Assembly (NCBI RefSeq): GCF_002723615.1
Contig: NZ_KZ304952.1
Location: forward strand, 124,001-188,000
Reading direction: 5' to 3'
DNA length: 64,000 nucleotides
Source: Limimaricola cinnabarinus
GTDB lineage: Bacteria > Pseudomonadota > Alphaproteobacteria > Rhodobacterales > Rhodobacteraceae
Below the pieces are notes generated by a model that had not been told where the DNA came from, did no database searches, and worked only from the letters and a program-made list of their open reading frames with translations. Position numbers and translations under genes: made by a program. The first letter of the stretch is position 1; each line of letters opens with the position of its first letter. Shown here one piece after another: positions 8,685-18,310 of the stretch.

Positions 8685-11600
8685 ATGGCCGAATTCGAGA
8701 AGATCCTGATCGCCAACCGCGGCGAGATCGCGATCCGCGTGATGCGGGCTGCCAACGAGATGGGCAAGAAGACAGTCGCGGTCTATGCCGAGGAGGACAA
8801 GCTCGGCCTGCACCGCTTCAAGGCGGACGAGGCCTACCGGATCGGCGAGGGTCTCGGGCCGGTGCAGGCCTATCTCTCGATCGAGGAGATCATCCGGGTT
8901 GCCAGGATGTCGGGCGCCGACGCGATCCATCCGGGCTATGGCCTGCTGTCGGAAAACCCCGATTTCGTCGATGCCTGCACCGAGGCCGGGATCACCTTCA
9001 TCGGCCCCAGGGCGCAGACCATGCGCGAGCTGGGCGACAAGGCCAGCGCGCGCCGCGTGGCGATCGAGGCGGGCGTGCCGGTGATCCCCGCGACCGAGGT
9101 GCTGGGCGACGACATGGAGACGATCCGCCGCGAGGCGGCCGAGGTCGGCTATCCGCTGATGCTGAAGGCGAGCTGGGGCGGCGGCGGGCGCGGCATGCGC
9201 CCCATCCTTGATGAGAGCGAGCTCGAGGAGAAGGTCCGCGAGGGCCGGCGCGAGGCCGAGGCCGCCTTCGGCAATGGCGAGGGCTACCTCGAAAAGATGA
9301 TCACCCGCGCGCGCCATGTCGAGGTGCAGATCCTCGGCGACTCCCATGGCCAGATCTACCACCTGTGGGAGCGCGACTGCTCGGTCCAGCGCCGCAACCA
9401 GAAGGTCGTCGAACGCGCCCCCGCCCCCTATCTCTCCGAAACCCAGCGCGAGCGCATCTGCAACCTTGGCCGCCAGATCTGCCAGCACGTGAACTACGAA
9501 TGCGCCGGCACGGTCGAGTTCCTGATGGACATGGATTCGGGCGAATTCTACTTCATCGAGGTGAACCCCCGCGTGCAGGTCGAGCACACGGTGACCGAGG
9601 AGGTCACCGGCATCGACATCGTGCGCGCGCAGATCCTGATCGCCGAGGGCAAGTCGATCGTCGAGGCCACGGGCTGCGCCAGCCAGTACGACGTGCAGCT
9701 CGACGGCCATGCGCTGCAATGCCGGGTGACGACCGAAGACCCGCATAACAGCTTCATCCCCGATTACGGCCGGATCCAGACCTACCGCTCGGCCACCGGC
9801 CCGGGCATCCGGCTCGATGGCGGCACCGCCTATTCCGGCGCGGTGATCACCCGCTTTTACGATTCGCTGCTGACCAAGGTCACCGCGCGCGCCCAGACGC
9901 CCGAGATGGCGATCGCGCGCATGGACCGGGCGCTGCGCGAGTTCCGCATTCGCGGCGTCTCCACGAATATCGACTTCGTGATCAACCTGCTGAAGCACCC
10001 GACCTTCCTGTCGAACCAGTACACCACCAAGTTCATCGACACGACGCCCGAGCTGTTCGATTTCGACACGCGCCGCGACCGGGCGACGCGGCTTTTGACC
10101 TATGTGGCCGACATCACCGTCAACGGCCATCCCGAGACCGAGGGCCGCGTGCGCCCCGCCCGCGACGCCAAGCCGCCCCGCGCCCCCGCCCCGCGCGGGA
10201 CGGAAGTCACCCCCGGCACGCGCCAGATCCTCGACGAGCAGGGCCCACAGGCCGTCGCCGACTGGATGAAGGCGCAAAAGCAGCTTCTCATCACCGACAC
10301 CACGATGCGCGACGGTCACCAGTCGCTCTTGGCCACGCGGATGCGCTCGATCGACATGGTGCGCGTGGCGCCGAGCTATGCCGCCAACCTGCCCGGCCTG
10401 TTCTCGGTCGAATGCTGGGGCGGCGCCACCTTCGACGTGGCCTACCGCTTCTTGCAGGAATGCCCCTGGCAGCGGCTGCGCGACATCCGCGCCGCCATGC
10501 CCAACGTCATGACGCAGATGCTGCTTCGGGCCTCGAACGGGGTGGGCTACACCAACTATCCCGACAATGTGGTGCAGGGCTTCGTCAAGCAGGCCGCGGC
10601 CTCGGGCGTGGACGTGTTCCGCGTCTTCGACAGCCTGAACTGGACCGAGAACATGCGCGTCGCGATGGATGCGGTGATCGAGGCGGAGAAGGTCTGCGAG
10701 GGCACGATCTGCTACACCGGCAACATGCTCGACCCGGCGCGCGACAAGTACGACCTGAAATACTACGTCGCCATGGCCAAGGATCTGGAGAAGGCCGGCG
10801 CCCATGTGCTGGGCGTCAAGGACATGGCGGGTCTGCTGAAGGCCCCGGCGGCGACGCAGCTCTTCACCGCGCTGAAGGAAGAGGTCGGCCTGCCAATCCA
10901 CTTCCACACGCATGACACCTCTGGCGCCGCGATCTCGACCGTTCTGGCGGCCTCGGCCGCCGGGGTCGACGCGATCGACGCGGCGATGGACAGCTTCTCG
11001 GGCAACACCTCGCAGCCGACGCTGGGCTCGATCGTCGAGGCGCTGAGCCAGACCGAGCGCGACACCGGGCTCGACATCGAGGCGATCCGCGAGATCTCGA
11101 ACTATTTCGAGCAGGTCCGCGCGCATTACGCCGCCTTCGAGAGCGGGCTGCAAGCCCCGGCCTCCGAGGTCTATCTGCACGAGATGCCCGGCGGGCAGTT
11201 CACCAACCTCAAGGCGCAGGCGCGCAGCCTCGGGCTCGAGGAGCGCTGGCACGAGGTCGCCAAGACCTATGCCGAGGTGAACATGATGTTCGGCGACATC
11301 GTGAAGGTCACGCCATCCTCGAAGGTGGTGGGCGACATGGCGCTGATGATGGTGAGCCAGGGGCTCAGCCGCGCGCAGGTGGAGGATCCGAACCACGACG
11401 TCTCCTTTCCCGACAGCGTGATCGACATGATGAAGGGCAATCTCGGCCAGCCGCCGGGCGGCTGGCCCGGCGCGCTGCAGGCCAAGATCCTCAAGGGCGA
11501 AAAGCCGCTCAAGGATCGTCCGGGCAAGCATCTCAAGCCCGTCGATTTCGAGGCGGCGCGCGCCGAGGCGATCAAGGCCACCGGCGAGACCACGATCGAC

Positions 11601-12124
11601 GACGAGGATCTCAACGCCTATCTGATGTATCCCAAGGTCTTCACCGACTACGCCAAGCGGCACCAGCAATACGGCCCCGTCCGCACCCTGCCGACGCGGA
11701 CCTTCTTTTACGGCATGGAGCAGGGCGAGGAGATCTCGGCCGAGATCGACCCGGGCAAGACGCTGGAGATCCGGCTGCAGGCGGTGGGCGAGACCACCGA
11801 CGAGGGCGAGGTCCGGGTGTTCTTCGAACTCAACGGCCAGCCGCGCACGATCCGCGTGCCGAACCGCAAGGTCGCGGCCAAGTCCGCCAAGCGCCCCAAG
11901 GCCGAGCCGGGCAATGCGGGCCATGTCGGCGCGCCGATGCCGGGCGTGGTCTCGACCGTGGCGGCGCAGGTCGGCATGAAGGTCAAGCAGGGCGACATGC
12001 TGCTGACCATCGAGGCGATGAAGATGGAGACCGGGCTGCATGCCGAGCACGAGGGCACGATCAAGGCGGTGCATGTGACCCCGGGCGCGCAGATCGACGC
12101 CAAGGACCTGCTGGTCGAGATCGA

Positions 12125-12128
<4 letters not shown>
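8685..12128 (+). CDS. pyc: Pyruvate carboxylase
   Basis: The 1147-residue enzyme carboxylates pyruvate to oxaloacetate using ATP, bicarbonate and biotin. All domains are on one chain: N-terminal biotin carboxylase (KILIANRGEIAIRVMR near the start, GGGGRGMR ATP-grasp loop), a carboxyltransferase barrel from about residue 530 (TTMRDGHQSLLATR), the PYC/OADA domain and a C-terminal biotinyl domain with EAMKMET, biotin lysine about 1113. The length is normal for single-chain PYC. ATG 8685 follows GGAAGGGG and is preferred to a GTG six bases earlier. The stop overlaps the start of the VOC gene. Confidence 0.96.
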
Positions 12129-12508
<380 letters not shown>

Positions 12509-12594
12509 TCGGGGGCCATGGGCCGCCTCGCGCGGGCTTCCCCCGCCTCCCCCGCTTCGCCACGAAATTTCGCACGAGGCGACCGTTTTTCCGC

Positions 12595-12623
12595 TTGCAC
12601 CCCCCGGCCCGCTTGGCTACATC
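12595..12623 (+). promoter_or_regulatory. Promoter of first tRNA-Gly
   Basis: TTGCAC (12595-12600), a 17-base spacer and TACATC (12618-12623) lie 17 bases before the tRNA, as expected for a housekeeping sigma factor promoter. Confidence 0.6.
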
Positions 12624-12640
12624 CGCCCCACGAAACGGAA

Positions 12641-12715
12641 GCGGGTGTAGCTCAGGGGTAGAGCATTACCTTGCCAAGGTAAGGGTCGTGAGTTCGAATC
12701 TCATCACCCGCTCCA
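12641..12715 (+). tRNA. tRNA-Gly(GCC), copy 1
   Basis: This 75-nt cloverleaf includes an encoded CCA. The acceptor stem GCGGGTG pairs with the arm before TCCA, the anticodon loop TTGCCAA carries GCC at 12673-12675, and the T arm contains GTTCGAATC. It reads GGC and GGT glycine codons. Confidence 0.97.
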
Positions 12716-12744
12716 GTTTCGCCTCCCCCAAGGATCAGCCTACA

Positions 12745-12774
12745 GCCGCGCCGCAAGCGCGGCTTTTCGTTTTC
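12745..12774 (+). terminator. Rho-independent terminator after first tRNA-Gly
   Basis: GCCGCGC (12745-12751) pairs with GCGCGGC (12757-12763) around a CGCAA loop. TTTTCGTTTTC follows. It would stop the tRNA transcript before the second tRNA unit. Confidence 0.8.
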
Positions 12775-12827
12775 GGAGGAGTCCTTCCGGCTTCCGCGAG
12801 GTCGCGCGAATTTTTCGTTTTGCCCCC

Positions 12828-12856
12828 TTGCACCCCCCCGCCCGCTTGGCTAAATC
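12828..12856 (+). promoter_or_regulatory. Promoter of second tRNA-Gly
   Basis: TTGCAC (12828-12833), a 17-base spacer and TAAATC (12851-12856). The -10 is one base closer to consensus than that of copy 1. Confidence 0.62.
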
Positions 12857-12873
12857 CGCCACACGAAACGGAA

Positions 12874-12948
12874 GCGGGTGTAGCTCAGGGGTAGAGCATT
12901 ACCTTGCCAAGGTAAGGGTCGTGAGTTCGAATCTCATCACCCGCTCCA
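12874..12948 (+). tRNA. tRNA-Gly(GCC), copy 2
   Basis: The 75 bases are identical to copy 1, with encoded CCA and anticodon GCC at 12906-12908. No clear terminator follows before hisB, which starts 90 bases downstream, so read-through into hisB is possible. Confidence 0.97.
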
Positions 12949-13037
12949 GTTTCGGCCTTCCCTCACATCGATGAAGCGGCCCTTGGCCCCGGCGACGTCG
13001 CCGCCTATAGGTGCGTCGCAACCAGCTGAGGGATGAC

Positions 13038-13625
13038 ATGCGGACCGCCAAGATCACCCGCACCACCGCCGAAACCGCGATCGAGGTCGAGATCGACCTC
13101 GACGGCACCGGCGCTTACGACAACCAGACCGGCGTCGGCTTCTTCGACCACATGCTCGACCAGCTGTCGCGCCATGCGCTGATCGACATGACGGTGCGCG
13201 CCAAGGGCGATCTGCATGTCGACGATCACCACACGGTCGAGGATACCGGCATCGCGCTGGGCCAAGCGCTGAAACAGGCGCTGGGCGACAAGACCGGCAT
13301 CCGCCGCTACGGCGCGTGTCATCTCGCGATGGACGACGCGCAGGTGCGCTGCGCGCTCGATCTCTCGGCCCGGCCCTTCCTGATCTGCAACCTCGGCTTT
13401 CGGGCGGGCAAGATCGGCAGCTTCGACACGGATCTGGTACAGGAGTTCTTCCAGGCGCTGGCCACCCATGGCGGCATCACGCTGCATATCGACCGCCTCC
13501 ACGGCCACAATGCGCATCACGTTGCCGAGGCCGCCTTCAAGGCCGTCGCCCGCGCGCTGCGCGAGGCGGTGGAGCCCGATCCGCGCCGCGCCGACGCGAT
13601 CCCCTCGACCAAGGGGGCGCTATGA
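13038..13625 (+). CDS. hisB: Imidazoleglycerol-phosphate dehydratase
   Basis: This 195-residue monofunctional IGPD converts imidazole-glycerol phosphate to imidazole-acetol phosphate in histidine synthesis. The two His-rich metal-binding repeats are visible: [12 protein letters not shown] with [17 protein letters not shown], and [18 protein letters not shown] 13038, after GAGGG, gives the usual family length; an upstream in-frame ATG would add nine unmatched residues. The stop shares ATGA with hisH. There is no fused phosphatase domain, so a separate histidinol-phosphatase must exist elsewhere. Confidence 0.96.
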   Translation: MRTAKITRTTAETAIEVEIDLDGTGAYDNQTGVGFFDHMLDQLSRHALIDMTVRAKGDLHVDDHHTVEDTGIALGQALKQALGDKTGIRRYGACHLAMDDAQVRCALDLSARPFLICNLGFRAGKIGSFDTDLVQEFFQALATHGGITLHIDRLHGHNAHHVAEAAFKAVARALREAVEPDPRRADAIPSTKGAL

Positions 13626-14263
13626 GCCTCACCGCGCTGATCGACTACGAAAGCGGCAACCTGCACTCGGCGCAGAAGGCCTTCGAGCGCATGGCGCGCG
13701 AGGGGGATGCGGGCGAGGTGATCGTCACCTCGCGCCCCGAGGACGTGGCCCGCGCCGACCGGATCGTGCTGCCCGGCGACGGGGCCTTTCCGCATTGCCG
13801 GGGCGCGCTCTCGGCCCAGCCCGGCCTTCACGAGGCGCTGGTCGAGGCGGTCGAGGTGAAGGGGCGGCCCTTTCTCGGCATCTGCGTCGGCATGCAGCTT
13901 CTGGCCGAGGTGGGACATGAATACGAGCGCACCGAGGGCTTGGGCTGGATTCCCGGCGAGATCGTCAGGATCGATCCCGCCGATGCCGCGCTCAAGGTCC
14001 CGCACATGGGCTGGAACGATCTGGTCATCGACCGCCCGCACCCGGTGCTGGAGGGGATCTCGACCGGCGACCACGCCTATTTCGTCCATAGCTGGCAGTT
14101 CCGGCCCAGCGAGGCCGACACGCTGCTCGCGCATGTCGATTACGGCGGGGCGGTGACGGCGGTGGTCGGGCGCGGCAATGTCGTCGGCGCGCAGTTCCAC
14201 CCCGAAAAGAGCCAGGCGGCGGGGCTCCGGCTCATCGCCAATTTCCTGAACTGGACGCCCTGA
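13622..14263 (+). CDS. hisH: Imidazole glycerol phosphate synthase, glutaminase subunit
   Basis: The 213-residue class I glutamine amidotransferase supplies ammonia to HisF. The nucleophile is Cys88 in GICVGMQ, the oxyanion segment is [10 protein letters not shown], and the catalytic His/Glu pair lies in QFHPEKS. The start overlaps the hisB stop as ATGA. Its partner hisF is 2.8 kb downstream, after hisA and three minus-strand genes. A strong terminator follows immediately. Confidence 0.95.
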   Translation: MSLTALIDYESGNLHSAQKAFERMAREGDAGEVIVTSRPEDVARADRIVLPGDGAFPHCRGALSAQPGLHEALVEAVEVKGRPFLGICVGMQLLAEVGHEYERTEGLGWIPGEIVRIDPADAALKVPHMGWNDLVIDRPHPVLEGISTGDHAYFVHSWQFRPSEADTLLAHVDYGGAVTAVVGRGNVVGAQFHPEKSQAAGLRLIANFLNWTP

Positions 14264-14267
14264 TCGC

Positions 14268-14301
14268 AAAAGGCCCGCGCAGGACGCGGGCCTTTCGTTT
14301 C
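14268..14301. terminator. Bidirectional terminator between hisH and the hydrolase gene
   Basis: A perfect 10-bp stem AAGGCCCGCG (14270-14279) / CGCGGGCCTT (14285-14294) with a CAGGA loop. TTTCGTTT lies at the plus-strand 3' side and an A-run on the other side, so it can end transcripts from both convergent genes. Confidence 0.85.
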
Positions 14302-14312
14302 ACGCGAAGCGC

Positions 14313-15119
14313 TCACTTCAGGAAGGCGGCGAGATCCTCGTAAAAGCGGTCGGCATGGGTCGCGGTGAGCCCGTGCGGCGCGTCGTCATATTCCTTGAGC
14401 GTCGCCTTCTGCCCGATCAGCCTTGCCGCGCGGCGGCCCGAAGGGTCGGCGGGCACGGTCTCGTCCTTGGCGCCATGCACCACCAGCGCCGGCACACCGA
14501 AGGCGTTCATGTCATCGGTGAAATCGGTCTTGCCGAAAGCGTCGACGCAATCGAGCGTGGCCTTAGGGCTGGCCTGCATCGCCATCATCAACGACCAGTG
14601 CAGCACGCCCTCGCTGACCTTGTTGCCGTAGAAGCCCTTGAAGAACTCGCGCAGGAATTCGGGCCGGTCCTTGCGCAGCCCGTCCTTCATGCCTTCGAAC
14701 ACGTCGGCGGTGACGCCGTCGGGGTTCTTGTCGGATTTCAGCATGCCCGGCGCGACCGAGGCGATCAGCCCGGCGGCGCGCACGTTGCGCCCCTCATGGC
14801 GCGACATGTAGCGCGCGACCTCGCCGCCGCCCATCGAGAAGCCGACAATGGCCGCGTCCTTGAGATCCAGCTCGCGCATCACCGTGTCGAGATCGTCGGC
14901 CATGGTGTCGTAGTCGTAGCCCTGAAAGGGCTGGCCCGAACGGCCGAAGCCGCGCCGGTCATAGGCGACGACGCGGTGGCCGCTCTCGGCGAGGCGCACC
15001 GCCTGATATTCCCAGCTGTCGGAGTTGAGCGGCCAGCCGTGGATCAGCACGACGGGGCGGCCTTCTCCCCAGTCCTTCACATAGAGCTGGGTCTGGTCCT
15101 TGGTGGTGACGAGGGGCAT
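14313..15119 (-). CDS. Alpha/beta hydrolase, non-haem chloroperoxidase/perhydrolase type
   Basis: The 268-residue enzyme has the catalytic triad of the haloperoxidase-like family: Ser95 in GFSMGGGE, Asp in VVHGAKDETVP and His in DAPHGLTATH near the C-terminus. The oxyanion loop is LIHGWPLNSDSW. No signal peptide is seen, so it is probably cytoplasmic. Such enzymes act as esterases, some also as perhydrolases; the natural substrate is unknown. It stands alone in antisense orientation inside the histidine gene region. Confidence 0.88.
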   Translation of the reverse strand: MPLVTTKDQTQLYVKDWGEGRPVVLIHGWPLNSDSWEYQAVRLAESGHRVVAYDRRGFGRSGQPFQGYDYDTMADDLDTVMRELDLKDAAIVGFSMGGGEVARYMSRHEGRNVRAAGLIASVAPGMLKSDKNPDGVTADVFEGMKDGLRKDRPEFLREFFKGFYGNKVSEGVLHWSLMMAMQASPKATLDCVDAFGKTDFTDDMNAFGVPALVVHGAKDETVPADPSGRRAARLIGQKATLKEYDDAPHGLTATHADRFYEDLAAFLK

Positions 15120-15182
15120 GCGGTGTCCTTCCCTTGTGCGGTTGCGCGGGCAAAACCGGCAGGCCCCCCGTGCTGTTCCGGG

Positions 15183-15572
15183 TTACTGCTGCTTCTGCCA
15201 GACGCCGCCTTCGCGGCAGAAGCCCAGCACGCAACCCGAGACCGAGAGCCGGTTTCCGCTCAGCATCAGCTTGGAATTGTAGGTCTTGCCGGTATCGGGG
15301 GCAAAGACCTTGCCGCGATATTCGCCGCCGCCCCTGGCCACGGTCTCGGAGATGATGTTGCGCCCCAGATTGGGCGAGGCGATCTCCGCGCCGCCGGGGC
15401 CATAGGCCTTGACCAGCTGGCCGCAGAGCTGCGCGCCGCAGGGCGCGACCTGCACGAGGCCGCTGTTGCCGTTGTCGTCCGGCGCGGTGCGCCAGGTGCC
15501 GATGAGCGGCTCGGCCGAGGCCGTCCCCGCGAGGGCCACGAGCGCCAATGCGGCCCATGCCAGTCTCTTCAT
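15183..15572 (-). CDS. DUF2147 secreted protein
   Basis: This 129-residue protein has a clear signal peptide (MKRLAWAALALVALAGTASA) followed by a DUF2147 domain starting LIGTWRTAPDDNGNSG. Mature cysteines (for example PCGAQLCGQL and SGCVLGFC) could form disulfides in the periplasm. The ATG at 15572 follows GAGGAGGAG. The family is lipocalin-like, with no established role. It lies upstream of the hydrolase on the same strand, 63 bases away. Confidence 0.85.
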   Translation of the reverse strand: MKRLAWAALALVALAGTASAEPLIGTWRTAPDDNGNSGLVQVAPCGAQLCGQLVKAYGPGGAEIASPNLGRNIISETVARGGGEYRGKVFAPDTGKTYNSKLMLSGNRLSVSGCVLGFCREGGVWQKQQ

Positions 15573-15705
15573 GATCGTCTCCTCCTCAATCACGAGGCGA
15601 AGCTGACGCGAAGGTCACCCCGCCTGGCAAGGCTGACGTGGCGTTGCATCCGCGCGCCCCGCATGCCACAGCGCGGACGCATCAGCTGCCTTCGGAGACC
15701 GCGCC

Positions 15706-16428
15706 ATGATCCTCTACCCCGCCATCGACCTCAAGGACGGCCAGGCCGTGCGCCTGCTGCGCGGCGAGATGGACAAGGCCACGGTGTTCAACGACGATCC
15801 GGCCGCGCAGGCGCGCGCCTTCGTCGAGGCCGGCACCGAATGGCTGCACCTCGTCGATCTCAACGGCGCCTTCGCGGGCGAGCCGGTGAACGGCGCGGCG
15901 GTCGAGGCGATCCTTGCCGCCTGCCCCGGCGTGCCGGCGCAGCTCGGCGGCGGCATTCGCGACATGAAGACGATCGAGACATGGATCGAGAAGGGCCTCG
16001 CCCGGGTGATCCTCGGCACGGTGGCGGTGGAGAACCCCGACCTCGTGCGCGAGGCGGCCAAGGAGTTTCCGGGCAAGGTCGCCGTGGGCCTCGATGCGCG
16101 CGAAGGCCGCGTGGCGACGCGCGGCTGGGCCGAGGAGACCGACGTGATGGTCACCGATCTGGCGAAGAGCTTCGAGGATGCCGGGGTGGCCGCGATCATC
16201 TACACCGACATCGCCCGCGACGGCGCGATGGCGGGGCCGAACGTGGCCGCGACCGAGGATCTCGCCCGCGCGGTTTCGATCCCGGTGATCGCCTCCGGCG
16301 GCGTCTCGTCCCTCGACGATCTCAAGGCGCTGAAATCGACCGGCGTGATCGCGGGCGCGATCTCGGGCCGCGCGCTGTATGACGGCGCGATCGATCTCGC
16401 CGAGGCGCTGGCCCTGCTCAAGGGCTGA
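15706..16428 (+). CDS. hisA: ProFAR isomerase
   Basis: The 240-residue TIM barrel isomerises ProFAR to PRFAR in histidine synthesis. The N-terminal catalytic Asp lies in [14 protein letters not shown]. The second catalytic Asp lies in [12 protein letters not shown], and the phosphate-binding loops are GGGIRD and ASGGVSS. The length is standard. It starts 1.4 kb after hisH, beyond two antisense genes and a terminator, so it needs its own promoter, which I could not identify. A GGAG ribosome site precedes the ATG. Confidence 0.95.
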   Translation: MILYPAIDLKDGQAVRLLRGEMDKATVFNDDPAAQARAFVEAGTEWLHLVDLNGAFAGEPVNGAAVEAILAACPGVPAQLGGGIRDMKTIETWIEKGLARVILGTVAVENPDLVREAAKEFPGKVAVGLDAREGRVATRGWAEETDVMVTDLAKSFEDAGVAAIIYTDIARDGAMAGPNVAATEDLARAVSIPVIASGGVSSLDDLKALKSTGVIAGAISGRALYDGAIDLAEALALLKG

Positions 16429-16467
16429 CGCCTAGGGGCGCCGCCCGATCCCTCGCGCGGCACCCCT

Positions 16468-16497
16468 GGTTCATCTTTCTTCAAATACGCATGGCGC
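16468..16497. repeat. Dispersed 30-base intergenic repeat, copy 1
   Basis: GGTTCATCTTTC followed by TTCAAATACGCATGGCGC. The same 30-mer with two changes occurs at 50765-50794. Both copies sit downstream of a minus-strand gene's stop. Function unknown. Confidence 0.7.
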
Positions 16498-16527
16498 GCC
16501 GTTGGTCACGCGCGCCCCGGCGCGGGA

Positions 16528-16974
16528 TCACTCCCCCGCCGCGGCCCTGGCGAATTTCTCGAGCGCGTTTTCCATCTTCTCGATGGCGTCGAGATCGTCA
16601 TCGACGTCCAGATCGTCGAAGGTTTCCTCGACCTCCTCATAAGCGATGTGGACCTGCCCCGAGCCGTCATCATAGGCGAGGATCTTGAGCGGCAAATAGA
16701 GCCCGGCGAGCGGGTCTTCCTGCATCACCGGCGTGCCGAGCTGCGGGTTGCCGAAGATCAGAAGCTCGCTGTCGGCCAGCGTCATGCCCGCCTGTTCGGC
16801 CCCGCCCCCATGATCGACGCGCGCGAAGACGGTGGCGCCCGCCTCGGTGACGGCGGCTTCGAGCCGGTCCATCGCCTCGGCGACGGTGCCGGTGGCCTGC
16901 ATGGTTTCGATGTCGGCCATGGCGGGCGCGGCGAGGCTGGTGGCCGCGAGGCCCGCGAGAATCATGCGTTTCAT
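16528..16974 (-). CDS. DUF302 domain secreted protein
   Basis: The 148-residue product has a signal peptide ([20 protein letters not shown]) and a DUF302 domain with the motif [17 protein letters not shown] and the later [13 protein letters not shown]. The tail is acidic ([11 protein letters not shown]). DUF302 proteins occur in envelope and stress contexts, but no activity is assigned. The start at 16974 follows GGGAG. It lies antisense between hisA and hisF. Confidence 0.87.
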   Translation of the reverse strand: MKRMILAGLAATSLAAPAMADIETMQATGTVAEAMDRLEAAVTEAGATVFARVDHGGGAEQAGMTLADSELLIFGNPQLGTPVMQEDPLAGLYLPLKILAYDDGSGQVHIAYEEVEETFDDLDVDDDLDAIEKMENALEKFARAAAGE

Positions 16975-17088
16975 GTGAAATGCTCCCGTTGTGCTGCCGC
17001 CCCAACGAGGCGTGCGGGGTTTCCGTTCCGGCACTGGCCCCGCCGCGCCATGGGCGCTAGAAGGGCGGCGACAGCCCGGAGGCCGCTC

Positions 17089-17850
17089 ATGCTCAAGACC
17101 CGCATCATCCCCTGTCTCGACGTGGCCGATGGCCGCGTGGTGAAGGGCGTCAACTTCGTCGACCTGCGCGACGCGGGCGACCCCGTGGACGCCGCCCGCG
17201 CCTATGACGCGGCCGGTGCCGACGAGCTGTGTTTCCTCGACATCCATGCCACGCACGAGAATCGCGGCACGATGTTCGACCTCGTCCGCCGCACCGCGGA
17301 GAGCTGCTACATCCCGCTGACCGTGGGCGGCGGGGTGCGCAGCCATCACGACGTGCGCGCGCTCCTGCTCGCCGGGGCCGACAAGGTGAGCTTCAACTCG
17401 GCCGCCGTGGCCGATCGCACGGTCGTCACCGAGGCGGCGCAGCGCTTCGGTGCGCAGTGCATCGTCGTGGCGATCGACGCGAAGACCGTGGAGCCGGGGC
17501 GCTGGGAGATCTTCACCCATGGCGGCCGCAAGCCGACCGGCATCGACGCGGTGGAGTTCGCGCGCGACATGGAGGCGCGCGGCGCGGGGGAGATCCTGCT
17601 CACTTCGATGGACCGCGACGGCACGCGCCAGGGCTTCAACCTGCCGCTCACCCGCGCCATTTCGGACGCGGTCGACATCCCCGTGATCGCGAGCGGCGGC
17701 GTCGGCACGCTCGACCACCTTGTCGAAGGGGTCACCGAGGGCGGCGCGAGCGCGGTGCTCGCGGCTTCGATCTTCCATTTCGGCACCCACAGCATCGCCG
17801 AGGCCAAGGCGCATATGCAGGCTGCCGGCATTCCGATGAGGATGGCATGA
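17089..17850 (+). CDS. hisF: Imidazole glycerol phosphate synthase, cyclase subunit
   Basis: The 253-residue barrel closes the imidazole ring using ammonia from HisH. Catalytic Asp residues lie in [15 protein letters not shown] (near residue 11) and in [12 protein letters not shown]; phosphate loops are VGGGVRS and ASGGVGT. The length is normal. GGAGG precedes the ATG. The stop overlaps hisE as ATGA, so the two are translated together. Confidence 0.96.
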   Translation: MLKTRIIPCLDVADGRVVKGVNFVDLRDAGDPVDAARAYDAAGADELCFLDIHATHENRGTMFDLVRRTAESCYIPLTVGGGVRSHHDVRALLLAGADKVSFNSAAVADRTVVTEAAQRFGAQCIVVAIDAKTVEPGRWEIFTHGGRKPTGIDAVEFARDMEARGAGEILLTSMDRDGTRQGFNLPLTRAISDAVDIPVIASGGVGTLDHLVEGVTEGGASAVLAASIFHFGTHSIAEAKAHMQAAGIPMRMA

Positions 17851-18158
17851 GCCTGAAAGCGTTGTCCGAGACGATCCTGTCGCGCCGGGACGCCGATCCC
17901 GAGACGAGCTGGACCGCGAAGCTGCTCGCCAAGGGCCCCGAGAAATGCGCCGAGAAGTTCGGCGAAGAGGCGATCGAGGCGGTGATCGAGGCTGTGAAGG
18001 GCGACCGCGAGAGGCTCACCTCCGAGGCCGCCGACGCGCTCTACCACCTCTTGGTGATGTGCGCCGCGCGCGATGTGAGCCTCGATGACATCGAGGCCGA
18101 GTTGGCCCGGCGCGAGGGCCGCTCCGGCATTGCCGAAAAGGCGGCGCGGTCGACATAA
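17847..18158 (+). CDS. hisE: Phosphoribosyl-ATP pyrophosphatase
   Basis: The 103-residue all-helical MazG-type enzyme hydrolyses PR-ATP to PR-AMP, the second histidine step. The metal-binding pattern [13 protein letters not shown]...[12 protein letters not shown] is intact. It is a stand-alone hisE, so hisI is encoded elsewhere. It is the last gene of the hisF-hisE pair and ends in TAA just before a hairpin. Confidence 0.94.
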   Translation: MSLKALSETILSRRDADPETSWTAKLLAKGPEKCAEKFGEEAIEAVIEAVKGDRERLTSEAADALYHLLVMCAARDVSLDDIEAELARREGRSGIAEKAARST

Positions 18159-18183
18159 AAAAGCCCGGGCGGTGCCCGGGCTT
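18157..18183 (-). terminator. Terminator, strongest on the minus strand
   Basis: AAGCCCGGGC (18161-18170) pairs with GCCCGGGCTT (18174-18183) around GGT. The A-run on the plus-strand left side gives a six-T tail when read on the minus strand, downstream of the rlmB gene. On the plus strand the tail is weak, although hisE also ends here. Confidence 0.75.
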
Positions 18184-18310
18184 CAAGGTGTGGAACGAGG
18201 GACAGTGAAATGAAACGCATATGTTCCAGATACGCGCTTCCATGAAACACGCTAAACTCGGAATGGTTCCATAGACAGACCCTTTCGCGCGTTCGTGAAG
18301 CCCGCGCGGA

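Larger units (their letters stand above)
12595..12954 (+). repeat. Direct duplication of a promoter plus tRNA-Gly unit
   Basis: Copy 1 (12595-12721) and copy 2 (12828-12954) match over the -35, spacer, -10, leader, tRNA and six bases past the CCA. I count three differences, all in the promoter or leader; the tRNA parts are identical. Only the sequence between them differs, including a terminator after copy 1. Confidence 0.9.

Noticed and set aside
8607-12074. Very long open frame (over 1100 codons) antisense to pyc.
   Set aside because: It lies wholly opposite a canonical pyruvate carboxylase with intact domains. Its translation is His/Arg/Leu/Asp-rich with no family pattern, as expected from the complement of GC-rich codons.
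18041-18250. A 69-codon minus-strand frame across the hisE end and terminator.
   Set aside because: It overlaps hisE and runs through a terminator hairpin; composition and lack of a ribosome site argue against a gene.
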